Assembly: GCF_001412595.2 (NCBI RefSeq)
Contig: NZ_CP012640.2
Coordinates: 1,116,001-1,180,000 of the forward strand
From: Massilia sp. WG5
Lineage (GTDB): Bacteria; Pseudomonadota; Gammaproteobacteria; Burkholderiales; Burkholderiaceae_D
DNA length: 64,000 nt
Reading direction: 5' to 3'
Part shown: positions 39,669 through 51,101 of the stretch, piece after piece
Numbering within the stretch: position 1 is the first letter of the stretch
Layout: the number at the start of each line of letters is the position of its first letter
Program-made: the position numbers and the translations under genes
The notes under the pieces: generated by a model
Databases searched by the model: none
The model's input: only the letters and a program-made list of their open reading frames with translations
What the model was told of the DNA's origin: nothing

Positions 39669-39983
39669 ATGGCGAACAACAGCAAATCGGGCAACCAGGG
39701 CGGCTCCCACGAGCAGCACGTGAAGGCCGGCCAGCAGAGCCACAAGAACGACGGCAACAAGCAGTCGGGTTCGGGTTCGGGCTCGCGTTCGGGCGGCTCG
39801 GGCGGCACCCGCGGCGGCACGCCGGAGCAGCATGCGGAAGCAGGCCGTCAGAGCCACAAGAACGACGGCAACAAGCAGTCGGGTTCGGGCTCGGGCTCGC
39901 GTTCGGGCAGCACCCGTGGCGGCACGCCGGAGCAGCATGCCGCTGCCGGCCGTCAAAGCCACAAGAACGACGGCAACCGCTAA
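39669..39983 (+). CDS. KGG-type small stress protein with three repeats
   Basis: 104 residues from ATG 39669, preceded by GAAAGGAATG. Very hydrophilic and built from three near-identical units: GGSHEQHVKAGQQSHKNDG (11-29), GGTPEQHAEAGRQSHKNDG (49-67) and GGTPEQHAAAGRQSHKNDG (84-102), joined by (SG)n-Arg linkers. Each unit resembles the AGKKGG repeat of stress-induced acidophilic/GsiB-like proteins, here with AGRQSH in place of AGKKGG. Expected to be intrinsically disordered and induced in stress or stationary phase. Confidence 0.75.
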   Translation: MANNSKSGNQGGSHEQHVKAGQQSHKNDGNKQSGSGSGSRSGGSGGTRGGTPEQHAEAGRQSHKNDGNKQSGSGSGSRSGSTRGGTPEQHAAAGRQSHKNDGNR

Positions 39984-40053
39984 ATCCGCCTGAGGTCGAA
40001 GGCGACGCCGCAGCATCCGCCGCAGCGCCCCCTTCGGCCTTCAAGGACGGCAA

Positions 40054-40091
40054 CAGGGCCCGGGACGGGAAACCGTTCCGGGCCCTGTTTT
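40054..40091 (+). terminator. strong rho-independent terminator after the KGG gene
   Basis: A 15-bp stem (40054-40068 with 40073-40087, one G-T pair) closes on a GAAA tetraloop and is followed by TTTT. It lies 70 bases after the stress-protein stop and ahead of the converging ClpP-like gene. Confidence 0.92.
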
Positions 40092-40142
40092 ATCGGTGCG
40101 CCGGGAAAGCGCAGGTGCGCGGCCGGCGCCGCGCAGGCTGGA

Positions 40143-40703
40143 TCAGATGTTCTGCAGGCGGGCGCCCTTGGGCGGCGCGAAGTCGATGACGTCGTTGACC
40201 AGGCCGGCAGTCCTGGCGTCGCGCGCGTTGAGGTGCAGGTCGCCATATTGGTGGATGCCCCATTGCTCCGGCGAGAGTTCGATATGCTTGCGCAGGATCG
40301 ACTCGGTGCGGGCATCGTCGGCACGCAGGCCTTCGACGATGATGTTGAGGGCGTCCGGACGCGAGCCGGGCGAGGCCGTCGCATGCGATTTGTGGATCAT
40401 GAAGCGGGCCGTCTCGCTGGCGTAGCGCCGGGTCCCGGACAGGAACAGGATCACGGCGATCGAAGCCACCGCGCCGCCGTTGTACATCACGAACTCGACC
40501 GGGGAGTTGGCCAGGAAGTTGTACAGGCACAGGCCGTCGCTGACGTAGCCGCCGTTCGACTGCAGCAGCACGTGGGCGGTCTCGATGCCGTCCTCGGCCA
40601 TCTCGGAGACGGCTTCGAAAACGCGATGCACCATGTCGCTGTTGACGTCACCGGACAGGGTGAACCAGGCCTCCTTTTGCTGTTTTGCTTGATCTTCGCT
40701 CAT
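40143..40703 (-). CDS. ClpP-like serine protease
   Basis: 186 residues of the ClpP/crotonase fold. The likely triad is Ser81 (NGGAVASIAV), His104 (FMIHKSHA) and Asp155 (QYGDLHLNA). It differs from housekeeping ClpP (no propeptide, NGGAVAS instead of GQAAS), so it is a paralogue of the type often annotated as an ATP-dependent Clp protease proteolytic subunit-like protein. No Clp ATPase lies next to it. It may form its own chamber or act on membrane or stress substrates; unknown. Confidence 0.8.
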   Translation of the reverse strand: MSEDQAKQQKEAWFTLSGDVNSDMVHRVFEAVSEMAEDGIETAHVLLQSNGGYVSDGLCLYNFLANSPVEFVMYNGGAVASIAVILFLSGTRRYASETARFMIHKSHATASPGSRPDALNIIVEGLRADDARTESILRKHIELSPEQWGIHQYGDLHLNARDARTAGLVNDVIDFAPPKGARLQNI

Positions 40704-40860
40704 AGTCGCTCTCTTCTTTCGGAAGGGTCATAGGGCGAGTGTAACAAAACACGGCTTTTCCCCCTTGTAGACGCACTGCAATAGTGCGCGCCTACCGGGC
40801 TGGCCCGAACAGGGCTTCCTCGATTGACTTCCCGTCACGGCTCGCATATCCTTCGCAGTC

Positions 40861-41063
40861 TTGACCGGGAGAGCGCAGAAACCAGCTGCCGCCGAAGGGG
40901 CATCACCCGAAAACTCTCAGGCAACCGGACCGGTCGGGGGACGCACGCTTCTGCTTGTATAGGCAGGCGCGGCGGACCAACTCTGGAGAGCGGCCCCAGG
41001 CGGGCCCACCGAAGGGGCAGGCGGATTCAAGCCGCTATCTCTCAGGTATCGAGGACAGAGGGG
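40861..41063 (+). promoter_or_regulatory. tandem glycine riboswitch
   Basis: Two glycine aptamers in a row upstream of gcvT. Aptamer 1 (about 40861-40925) has GGGAGAGCGCAG, GCCGAAGGGGCA and ACTCTCAGGCAA; aptamer 2 (about 40977-41063) has CTCTGGAGAGCGGCC, CACCGAAGGGGCAGG and TATCTCTCAGG. These are the conserved GGAGAG, CCGAAGGGGC and CTCTCAGG elements of the class. The family switches on glycine cleavage genes when glycine is abundant. Confidence 0.95.
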
Positions 41064-41070
41064 TGCAGGA

Positions 41071-41093
41071 AGCACGCGGACATACCGCGTGCT
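41071..41093 (+). promoter_or_regulatory. expression-platform hairpin of the glycine riboswitch
   Basis: A perfect 9-bp stem AGCACGCGG/CCGCGTGCT with a 5-base loop lies just after aptamer 2 and about 20 bases before the gcvT ribosome binding site (CGAGGA). There is no T-run, so control may be at translation initiation rather than by termination. Confidence 0.55.
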
Positions 41094-41127
41094 CGACCCC
41101 TATTTCACTGCCCGAGGACCTCACGCC

Positions 41128-42252
41128 ATGACGCTCAAAGCGACCCCGCTCAATTCCGCACACCGCTCCCTCGGAGCCAAGATGGTCGACTTTGGCGGCT
41201 GGGACATGCCCGTCAACTACGGTTCCCAGATCGAGGAACACCACGCAGTCCGTACCGACGCCGGCATGTTCGACGTCTCCCACATGTGCGTGGTCGACCT
41301 GCAGGGCGCGAACGTGCGCCCTTTCCTGCGCGGCCTGCTGGCGAATAACGTCGACAAGCTGCAGACCGCGGGCAAGGCCCTGTACTCCTGCATGCTGAAT
41401 CCGGAAGGCGGCGTGATCGACGACCTGATCGTCTACTTCTTCCGCGAAGACTGGTTCCGCCTGGTCGTCAACGCCGGCACCGCCGAGAAGGACATCGCCT
41501 GGATCCGCCAGCAGAACGATGCCACCGGAAGCGGCCTGACCATCACGCCCCGCCGCGCGGACCTGAGCGACGACGGCATCGCCCTGATCGCCGTGCAGGG
41601 CCCGAACGCCCGCGCCAGGGTCTGGCAGGTGCTGCCGGCCACGCAGGCCGCTTCGGAAGCCATGAAGCCCTTCAACGTCGTCATCGTGAACGACACCCCG
41701 TTCGGCGAAGTGATGGTGGCGCGCACCGGCTACACCGGCGAGGATGGCTTCGAGATCGGCGTCCCGGCCACGCAGGCCGAAGCACTGTGGAATGCCCTGA
41801 TCGGCGCCGGCGTGAAGCCGGCCGGCCTGGGCGCGCGCGACACCCTGCGCCTGGAAGCCGGCATGAACCTGTACGGCCAGGACATGGACGACAGCGTCTC
41901 GCCGCTCGACGCCGGCCTGGCCTGGACCGTCGACCTGGTAGCCGAGCGCGATTTCATCGGCAAGGCCGCCCTGCAGCAGAAGGGCCAGCAGCAGAACTTC
42001 GTCGGCCTGATCCTGCGCGAAAAAGGCGGCATCCTGCGCGCCCACCAGAAAGTCGTGGCCGCCAGCGGCAATGCCGGCGAGATCACCAGCGGCACCTTCA
42101 GCCCGAGCATGCAGCAGGCGATCGCGCTGGCGCGCGTCCCGGCCGAGGTGCAGGTCGGCGACACCGTGCACGTCGAAATCCGCGACAAGAAACTGGCCGC
42201 TTCCGTCGTCAAGCTGCCGTTCGTGCGCAACGGCAAGGTGCTGGCCGCCTGA
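41128..42252 (+). CDS. gcvT: glycine cleavage system aminomethyltransferase (T protein)
   Basis: 374 residues from ATG 41128 (a GTG 13 codons upstream lies in the riboswitch leader and is rejected). It transfers the methylene group from the H protein to tetrahydrofolate, releasing ammonia. Hallmarks: [30 protein letters not shown] and [13 protein letters not shown]. First gene of gcvT-gcvH-gcvP, controlled by the tandem glycine riboswitch upstream. Confidence 0.96.
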   Translation: MTLKATPLNSAHRSLGAKMVDFGGWDMPVNYGSQIEEHHAVRTDAGMFDVSHMCVVDLQGANVRPFLRGLLANNVDKLQTAGKALYSCMLNPEGGVIDDLIVYFFREDWFRLVVNAGTAEKDIAWIRQQNDATGSGLTITPRRADLSDDGIALIAVQGPNARARVWQVLPATQAASEAMKPFNVVIVNDTPFGEVMVARTGYTGEDGFEIGVPATQAEALWNALIGAGVKPAGLGARDTLRLEAGMNLYGQDMDDSVSPLDAGLAWTVDLVAERDFIGKAALQQKGQQQNFVGLILREKGGILRAHQKVVAASGNAGEITSGTFSPSMQQAIALARVPAEVQVGDTVHVEIRDKKLAASVVKLPFVRNGKVLAA

Positions 42253-42318
42253 AGCGCGTCCGCAGACAAGAACAACCTATACTTAACGCCCTCTCTCTCT
42301 ATCCATTAGGAGCCATGC

Positions 42319-42699
42319 ATGAACATCCCAGCCGACCTGAAATACACCGAATCCCACGAGTGGGTCCGTCAAGAAGCTGACGGCACCGTCACCGTCGGCA
42401 TCACCGAATACGCACAGGACGCGCTGGGCGACATCGTGTTCGTCGAACTGCCGCAGGTCGGCAAGACCTTCGCCGCCGGCGACGACGCCGCCGTGGTCGA
42501 GTCGGTCAAGGCCGCCAGCGACATCTACGCCCCGGTCTCGGGCACCGTCACCGCCGTCAACCAGGCCACCGCCGACGCCCCGGACTCGATCAACGCCGAC
42601 GCCTACGGCGCCTGGCTGTTCAAGCTGCAGCCGAGCGACCCGGCCGCGATCAACGGCCTGCTGGATGCAGCGGCTTACGGCAAGACCACCGAAGCTTAA
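42319..42699 (+). CDS. gcvH: glycine cleavage system H protein
   Basis: 126 residues. The lipoyl-carrier protein that shuttles the aminomethyl group between GcvP and GcvT. The lipoylated lysine is Lys64 in [14 protein letters not shown]. Starts 66 bases after gcvT with AGGAGCC upstream. Complete and typical. Confidence 0.96.
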   Translation: MNIPADLKYTESHEWVRQEADGTVTVGITEYAQDALGDIVFVELPQVGKTFAAGDDAAVVESVKAASDIYAPVSGTVTAVNQATADAPDSINADAYGAWLFKLQPSDPAAINGLLDAAAYGKTTEA

Positions 42700-42722
42700 C
42701 CAGCACCACCCCGAAAGCAGCA

Positions 42723-42799
42723 CGTCGCCCCCGCGCAGGCGGGGGTCCAAGTTTCCCGATCTGCCCGCAACCTGGATTCCCGCCTCCGCGGGGACGACG
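42723..42799. repeat. dispersed inverted-repeat element between gcvH and gcvP
   Basis: Two 29-bp arms, starting CGTCGCCCCCGCGCAGGCGG (42723) and ending TCCGCGGGGACGACG (42799), form an imperfect inverted repeat with roughly five mismatches. Each arm also contains a short C/G-rich palindrome. Elements of this GTCGTCCCCGCGnAGGCGGG type are scattered between genes in many betaproteobacteria. Confidence 0.7.
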
Positions 42800-42840
42800 T
42801 TGATCCTTCCCGCCTCGATTCCTCTTTTTCGACTTCCGCC

Positions 42841-45747
<2,907 letters not shown>

Positions 45748-45760
45748 TCGCTAACTTCAA

Positions 45761-45879
45761 GGGGCCTCGAGAAACCGTAGCGAGCGGCCGCAGTTGGCGT
45801 CGAGAAGCGCAGCTGTACGAGTAGTACAGCGAGCATCGCAGACGCCAACTGCAACGCGCAGTAGGTTTATCGGGGCCCC
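45761..45879. repeat. structured intergenic repeat, copy 1
   Basis: A 119-bp nested hairpin. The outer stem GGGGCC..GAAACC pairs with GGTTT..GGCCCC; the middle stem CAGTTGGCGTC pairs with GACGCCAACTG; the inner stem GCTGTAC pairs with GTACAGC. It shares the unpaired strings CGTAGCGAGCG, GAGAAGCGCAG, GCGAGCATCGCAG and CGCGCAGTAGGTTTAT with the copy at 56908. It contains the stop codon of the chemoreceptor gene on the minus strand. Confidence 0.85.
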
Positions 45880-47555
45880 GGCCTGCGGCTGCTTGCCAGC
45901 CGGAGATAGGGATGCCCGGGGCTGCCGGGGCGCTTGTCAGGCGCTCCGGCAGCCCCGTTTTCATTCCCGGCGTCCGAAGGGGCCTGCGCCGCCTCGTCGA
46001 GCCGGAACGCCGCCACCGCCTGCGACAGGCTGAGCGCCTGCTGCTGCAGGGTGCGCGCGGCCATCGCGGCTTCCTCCACCATGCGGGTGCCCTGCTGGTT
46101 CAGCTCGTCCATGCGCACGATGGCCTGGTTCACGCCCGCCAGGTTCTCGGCGCGCGCCGCGCTGGCGCATTCGATGCGGTTGACGATATTCCCCACTTCC
46201 TGCACCGAGCTGGTAAGAATGGCCATGCTGGAACCGGCGTCCAGCGCGATGCCGGTGCCGCCTTCGATCGCATCCATCGCCTCGCGCGCCAACTCGCGCG
46301 CCTCGCGCGCGTCGGCCGCCGCGCGGCCGGCCAGGGCCCGCACCTCGCAGGCGACCTGGGCGAAGTTCAGGGCCTGCGGGCCGCTGCGGGCCGCCTCGAC
46401 CGCCGCGCTCAGGGCCAGGCTGCCGGCGCGGCCGCAGGCGGTCTCGATCGCTTCCCCGACCTCGTCCAGGCGCGCCGCCGAGCGCCGCACCCGCTCCAGG
46501 GTCGCCACCAGCCGGTGCACCACGCTGCCGCCCTGCTGGGCCGCGACGGTGGCCGATTCGGCCAGCCGGTTGGCCTGGCGCGCCGAGTCGGCGGTCTCCA
46601 TCATCGCCGCCGCCAGGTCCTGCATCGAGGTCGCGGTCTGCTCCAGCGAAGCGCGCACGCCGGCGCGCGCGGGCAGGCCGGCGCGTCCGAGGGCGATCTC
46701 GCGCGAAGCCGTACCGATCGAACGCGCCGAGTCGAGGATCGTGCGCAGCGACAGGTTCAGGTTGCGGATGCTGTCGTCCAGCGCGCGCGAGGTGGCGGCG
46801 ATCTCGTCGTCGCCGTCGACCCGGGCGCGCACCGTGAGGTCGCCGCTGGCCAGGCTGCTGGCGGCCGCCCCGATGGCGCCGATCTCGCCCAGCAGCGAGC
46901 GCCGCACCGCCATCGAGATCATCAGCGAGGCCGCGATCGACAGGATGATCACGATCGGCATCAGGGTCGCGACCGACTTGAAGTCGTCCGCGGCCTGCTC
47001 GGAGGCTTCTTCCGACATCTCCTGCTCGCGGCGCGCCAGTTCGTTCAGGCGCTCGGCGACCACGCCGAAGGCGCGCTCCGCCTTGGCCATCGCGGTGGCG
47101 CTGACCGACTGGTCTTCGCGCGCCAGCTCGATCACGTCGCGCACCGCGGCCACGTACAGGCGCCAGGCGGAGGCGGCCTGCTCGACGTAGCGCAGCTCGG
47201 CCTCGCGGTGCCTGGCCGGGGTTTCCCGGCCCAGCCGGCTCAGGCTGGCGAAGCCGCCCTCGACCTTCGTCTGCTGCTGCTGGACGTCGCGCACCAGCGG
47301 ATCGATGCGCGAACGGGGGAAGCTGCCGCTGATCCAGGCGAGGATCTGGTAGGCTTGGGCATTCGCACGCTGCGCGGACGCCACCAGCTCGGACGCGGTG
47401 CGCATATGGGTGGCGCGCTGCTGGACGATGGCGTCGAGCGAAGCATTCTGGCGCACCATCGCGACGTAGGCACCGCAGGACAGGAGCACCAGCAGCATCA
47501 GCACCACGCCTGGCGCCAGCAGCAGTTTCGGGCCGATCCGGAGCCGCGCCAGCAT
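45867..47555 (-). CDS. methyl-accepting chemotaxis protein with degenerate signalling tip
   Basis: 562 residues: membrane helix 1 (about 9-31), a helical periplasmic sensor (about 32-190), membrane helix 2 (about 195-217), HAMP and a long cytoplasmic coiled coil. At the hairpin tip, where receptors have [20 protein letters not shown], this one reads GRAGSLALSAAVEAARSGPQ and continues ALNFAQVACEVRALA. The Glu-Gln-Gly-Arg-Gly-Phe core for CheA/CheW contact is altered. The last codons lie in a repeat element. No che genes are adjacent. Confidence 0.85.
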   Translation of the reverse strand: MLARLRIGPKLLLAPGVVLMLLVLLSCGAYVAMVRQNASLDAIVQQRATHMRTASELVASAQRANAQAYQILAWISGSFPRSRIDPLVRDVQQQQTKVEGGFASLSRLGRETPARHREAELRYVEQAASAWRLYVAAVRDVIELAREDQSVSATAMAKAERAFGVVAERLNELARREQEMSEEASEQAADDFKSVATLMPIVIILSIAASLMISMAVRRSLLGEIGAIGAAASSLASGDLTVRARVDGDDEIAATSRALDDSIRNLNLSLRTILDSARSIGTASREIALGRAGLPARAGVRASLEQTATSMQDLAAAMMETADSARQANRLAESATVAAQQGGSVVHRLVATLERVRRSAARLDEVGEAIETACGRAGSLALSAAVEAARSGPQALNFAQVACEVRALAGRAAADAREARELAREAMDAIEGGTGIALDAGSSMAILTSSVQEVGNIVNRIECASAARAENLAGVNQAIVRMDELNQQGTRMVEEAAMAARTLQQQALSLSQAVAAFRLDEAAQAPSDAGNENGAAGAPDKRPGSPGHPYLRLASSRRPGPR

Positions 47556-47730
47556 CTCAGCGGCTCCGTGGATAATGGATTACAAACGGGATTGCAAGCG
47601 TCATGGTCTTCTCCCTGTCAACGATGTCGCTCAGCTATTTCTGACAAGCACGAAATAGACGTGCATTGAGGCAATCTACGCTGTCCGGCACAATGGCTTT
47701 TGTGCCCGATCAAAAACGGAAAGGAAGTAC

Positions 47731-48060
47731 ATGAAGCGTTCGAATGGAGCCGCGGCCCTGCTGTCGGCCCTGGTGTTCCCCGGCGTCGGCCAGTGGTATC
47801 AGCGGCGCCGCCGCCTGGCCCTGCTGTTCGCGCTGCCGGCCCTGGTGGCGGGCTTCGTCTACCTGAACTTCGCGCTGGACGAGGCGAGCGCCGTCGCCGA
47901 CCAGGTGCTGTCCGGCGCGGTGGCGCTCGATCCCGCGGCGATCGCCGCGAAGGTGGAGGCGCAGCCGAGCTCGTGGATCGTCACGCTGAGCGGCTGGGTG
48001 TTCGTGGTTTGCTGGGTGGGCAGCGTGGTGGAGACGCTGGTGGGGAAAAAGCAGTTGTGA
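47731..48060 (+). CDS. small membrane protein
   Basis: 109 residues with a first helix LLSALVFPGVGQWYQRRRRL followed by a second (LLFALPALVAGFVYLNFAL) and a C-terminal helix (WIVTLSGWVFVVCWVGSVVE). The PGVGQWYQ pattern with adjacent arginines resembles TM2/DUF5683-type membrane proteins. Function unknown. Starts at ATG 47731 after GGAAAGGAAG. Confidence 0.75.
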   Translation: MKRSNGAAALLSALVFPGVGQWYQRRRRLALLFALPALVAGFVYLNFALDEASAVADQVLSGAVALDPAAIAAKVEAQPSSWIVTLSGWVFVVCWVGSVVETLVGKKQL

Positions 48061-48071
48061 CGGATGTGCAT

Positions 48072-48128
48072 GGTGGGCGCAGGCCGCCCACCCTACGGTG
48101 ACGGCAGGGTGGGCATCACATGCCCACC
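48072..48128. repeat. pair of GGTGGGC palindromic hairpins
   Basis: Two hairpins in a row between convergent genes: GGTGGGCG/CGCCCACC (48072-48092, loop CAGGC) and GGTGGGCAT/ATGCCCACC (48108-48128, loop CAC). They face each other around CCTACGGTGACGGCAGG. A REP-like pair that may also act as a bidirectional terminator. Confidence 0.65.
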
Positions 48129-48143
48129 ACCGCGCGCCAGCGT

Positions 48144-49811
48144 TCAGTCCAACTTTGCCGCGTGTTCGCGGGTCGCGTGGAACTGCAGCTTGGGCCAGCG
48201 TTCCTGCGTCAGGCGCAGATTGACGCCGGAGGTGGCGAGGAAGGCCAGGTTGCCGGCCGCATCGTAGGCCACCTGGGGCGCCAGCGCCGTTTCGAAGTCG
48301 GCCAGCGCCTTCTTGTCGTCGCTGGAGACCCAGCGCGCGCTGCTGATGCTGGAGCCTTCGAAGACGGCGTCGACGCCGTACTCGTTCAGCAGGCGGCTGG
48401 CGACCACCTCGAACTGCAGCACGCCGACCGCGCCCAGGATCAGTTCGCTGCCCATGACCGGCTTGAACACTTGCACGGCACCCTCTTCGCCGAGCTGCTG
48501 CAGGCCCTTGTGCAGCTGCTTCATCTTCAGCGGATTACGGATCCGCACGGTGCGGAACAGGTCCGGCGCGAAGTACGGGATGCCGGTGAAGGTCAGCAGC
48601 TCCCCTTCCGAGAAGCTGTCGCCGATCTGCATGTTGCCATGATTCGGCAGGCCGATGATGTCGCCGGCGTACGCTTCCTCGACCTGTTCGCGGCTCGAGG
48701 CCATGAAGGTCACCACCGAGGACAGCTTGACGTCGCGGCCCAGGCGCAGGTGCTTCACCTTCATGCCTTTGTCAAAGCGTCCCGAGCACACGCGCAGGAA
48801 GGCGATACGGTCGCGGTGGGCCGGGTCCATGTTGGCCTGGATCTTGAAGACGAAGCCGGAGAACGGCAGCTCTTCGGGCTTCACGGCGCGCACGGTGGCG
48901 TCGCGCTCGCGCGGGGCCGGGGCCCAGTCGATCAGGGCCGACAGGATCTCGCGCACGCCGAAGTTGTTGATCGCGGAACCGAAGAACACCGGGGTCTGCA
49001 CGCCGGCCAGGAAGCGCTCGAGGTCGAACACGTGCGAAGCGCCGTGGACCAGCTCGACTTCCATCTTCAGCTGCTCGATCTCCATCGGGAACATCTCGGC
49101 CAGGCGCGGATTGTCGATGCCCTTGATGATCTCGTAGTCGCCGTCGGCCTTTTCCTCGCCGGCCTTGAACAGCATGATCTCATCCTTGATCAGGTGATAC
49201 ACGCCGCGGAAGTTCTTGCCCATGCCGATCGGCCAGGTCACCGGCGCGCACTCGATCTTCAGCACCGACTCGACCTCGTCGAGCAGCTCGAGGGGATCGC
49301 GGGTTTCGCGGTCCATCTTGTTCATGAAGGTGACGATCGGGGTCGCGCGCATGCGGCAGACGTCGAGCAGCTTGATGGTCTGCTCTTCCACGCCCTTGGC
49401 GGCGTCGATCACCATCAGGGCCGAGTCGACCGCGGTCAGCACGCGGTAGGTGTCTTCCGAGAAGTCCTGGTGGCCCGGGGTGTCCAGCAGGTTGATCACG
49501 TGGTCGCGGAACTCGAACTGCATCACCGAGGACGCGACCGAGATGCCGCGCTGCTTTTCGATGTCCATCCAGTCGGAGGTCGCGTGGCGCCCGCTCTTGC
49601 GGCCCTTGACGGTGCCGGCCATCTGGATCGCGCCCGAGAACAGCAGCAGCTTTTCGGTGAGCGTGGTCTTGCCGGCGTCGGGGTGGGAAATGATGCCGAA
49701 GGTACGGCGGCGCTGGACCTCGCGCGCGATCTGCGCGGCGGTCTTGGCCGAGGGAGCGGCGCCGACTTCGTCGACGCTATCTGGAGTGCTTGCTGCGGTT
49801 TCGTTGGACAT
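48144..49811 (-). CDS. prfC: peptide chain release factor 3
   Basis: 555 residues from ATG 49811; the frame is open for 52 more codons upstream but AAGGCGAG precedes this start. A translational GTPase that recycles RF1/RF2 after termination. GTPase motifs: G1 [10 protein letters not shown]3 [15 protein letters not shown]4 NKMDRE. It also has the RF3 segment KNFRGVYHL. Complete length. Confidence 0.95.
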   Translation of the reverse strand: MSNETAASTPDSVDEVGAAPSAKTAAQIAREVQRRRTFGIISHPDAGKTTLTEKLLLFSGAIQMAGTVKGRKSGRHATSDWMDIEKQRGISVASSVMQFEFRDHVINLLDTPGHQDFSEDTYRVLTAVDSALMVIDAAKGVEEQTIKLLDVCRMRATPIVTFMNKMDRETRDPLELLDEVESVLKIECAPVTWPIGMGKNFRGVYHLIKDEIMLFKAGEEKADGDYEIIKGIDNPRLAEMFPMEIEQLKMEVELVHGASHVFDLERFLAGVQTPVFFGSAINNFGVREILSALIDWAPAPRERDATVRAVKPEELPFSGFVFKIQANMDPAHRDRIAFLRVCSGRFDKGMKVKHLRLGRDVKLSSVVTFMASSREQVEEAYAGDIIGLPNHGNMQIGDSFSEGELLTFTGIPYFAPDLFRTVRIRNPLKMKQLHKGLQQLGEEGAVQVFKPVMGSELILGAVGVLQFEVVASRLLNEYGVDAVFEGSSISSARWVSSDDKKALADFETALAPQVAYDAAGNLAFLATSGVNLRLTQERWPKLQFHATREHAAKLD

Positions 49812-50288
49812 GATCTCGCCTTCTCGGCGCTTTGCATAAACGCTCGATTTTACCGAGTCTTGCCCGCTTTGTGTGAATTGCTTCGGGCCGCGCACCTTTG
49901 CCGGCACTGTAGGACAAGTCGGGCTTGCACTGCAGCGGGGACACGGGAAGAGGCTTACGGATGGCAAGACTATGAGTCCGCGCTATGTTCCCCATGAACG
50001 TAATGTAGAGAACATTGTGGCGAAAACTGCCTGTATGGCTGAGCGCGAAATCGTTTTAATGCCCCTTCACCATTTCTGAGCAGCTAACAATTCCCTTTTT
50101 TGAATGTTTCTCCCTAGTAGGACTGGACTGACAAAACATCATGCATAGAGCCTACATAGGGGCGTCGACTAGTCTTATGTTCGCCAAGTGACTATGGCAA
50201 TAAAGTACACACATCGCGATGAGGAAACCCATCCAAGCATTCGCCCCCCACGAAGTACGTGATGTAAGTCAGAGATAACGAGGACAAT
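49812..50288. other. divergent intergenic region prfC / Crp-family regulator
   Basis: About 475 bases without a convincing gene; an upstream extension of the prfC frame covers part of it. The last 150 bases are more AT-rich and probably hold the promoter of the regulator. No RNA gene was recognised. Confidence 0.45.
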
Positions 50289-51101
50289 ATGAATAACGCT
50301 CAACTTGGTGTTGCCGCTCAGAAAGCCCAGTCGGTCAGCCAGATTCCCGCTATGGCCGAGGAATTCAAAGTGGCGTCCCGTCCGGTCGTCAGCTACAGCG
50401 GCACCCAACAAAATGAGTTACTTGCGGCCCTGCCGCGCCAAGACCTGGAAACCCTGTTTGAGCATCTGGAACTGGTTCCCCTGCCCTTCGGCAAGGAACT
50501 GTTCGAATTCGGCAGCAAACTCGAATACGTCTACTTCCCCACCACCGCCATCGTCTCCCTGCTGTACGTGATGGAAGACGGCGCCACCACCGAAATCGCC
50601 GTGGTCGGCCATGAAGGCGCGGTCGGCGTGTCGCTGTTCATGGGCGAGCGCGCCACCTGCAGCGCCGTGGTCCAGAGCGCCGGCTACGGCTACCGCCTGA
50701 AGACGCAGTACCTGCGCGACGCCTTCAACAAGGGCGGCGCCCTGCCCCAGCTCCTGATGCGCTACACCAACGCGCTGTTCGCCCAGATGGCCCAGAACGC
50801 CGTCGGCGGCCGCCACAGCTCGATCGAACAGAAACTGTGCCGCTGGCTGCTGGACCGCCTGGACCGCTCGGCCAGCAACGAGCTGAAAGTGACCCAGGAA
50901 CTGATCTCGATCATGCTGGGCGTGCGCCGCGAAAGCATCACCGCCGCTGCCGGCAAGCTGCAGGACGAAGGCCTGATCCAGTACCGCCGCGGCAACATCA
51001 CCGTGCTGAACCGCCAGGGCCTGGAAGACTACGCCGGCGAATGCTACAAGGTCGCTAAAAGCGAGTATGACCGTCTGCTGATGGACGTTGCACGCGCATA
51101 A
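50289..51101 (+). CDS. Crp/Fnr family transcriptional regulator
   Basis: 270 residues. An N-terminal cyclic-nucleotide-binding-like barrel (LELVPLPFGKELFEFGSKLE; EIAVVGHEGAVGVSLFMGE) is followed by a C-terminal winged helix (LLDRLDRSASNELKVTQELI; MLGVRRESITAAAGKLQDEG). The Fnr cysteines are absent and the canonical cAMP-binding residues are not evident, so the signal is unknown. Starts after CGAGGA. The 3' end overlaps the histidine-kinase gene on the other strand by 47 bases. Confidence 0.9.
   Translation: MNNAQLGVAAQKAQSVSQIPAMAEEFKVASRPVVSYSGTQQNELLAALPRQDLETLFEHLELVPLPFGKELFEFGSKLEYVYFPTTAIVSLLYVMEDGATTEIAVVGHEGAVGVSLFMGERATCSAVVQSAGYGYRLKTQYLRDAFNKGGALPQLLMRYTNALFAQMAQNAVGGRHSSIEQKLCRWLLDRLDRSASNELKVTQELISIMLGVRRESITAAAGKLQDEGLIQYRRGNITVLNRQGLEDYAGECYKVAKSEYDRLLMDVARA

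Noticed and set aside
39669..39983. CRISPR-like spacing of repeats
   Set aside because: The repeats are codons of a repetitive protein, not palindromic repeats with unique spacers; no CRISPR array is seen in the window.
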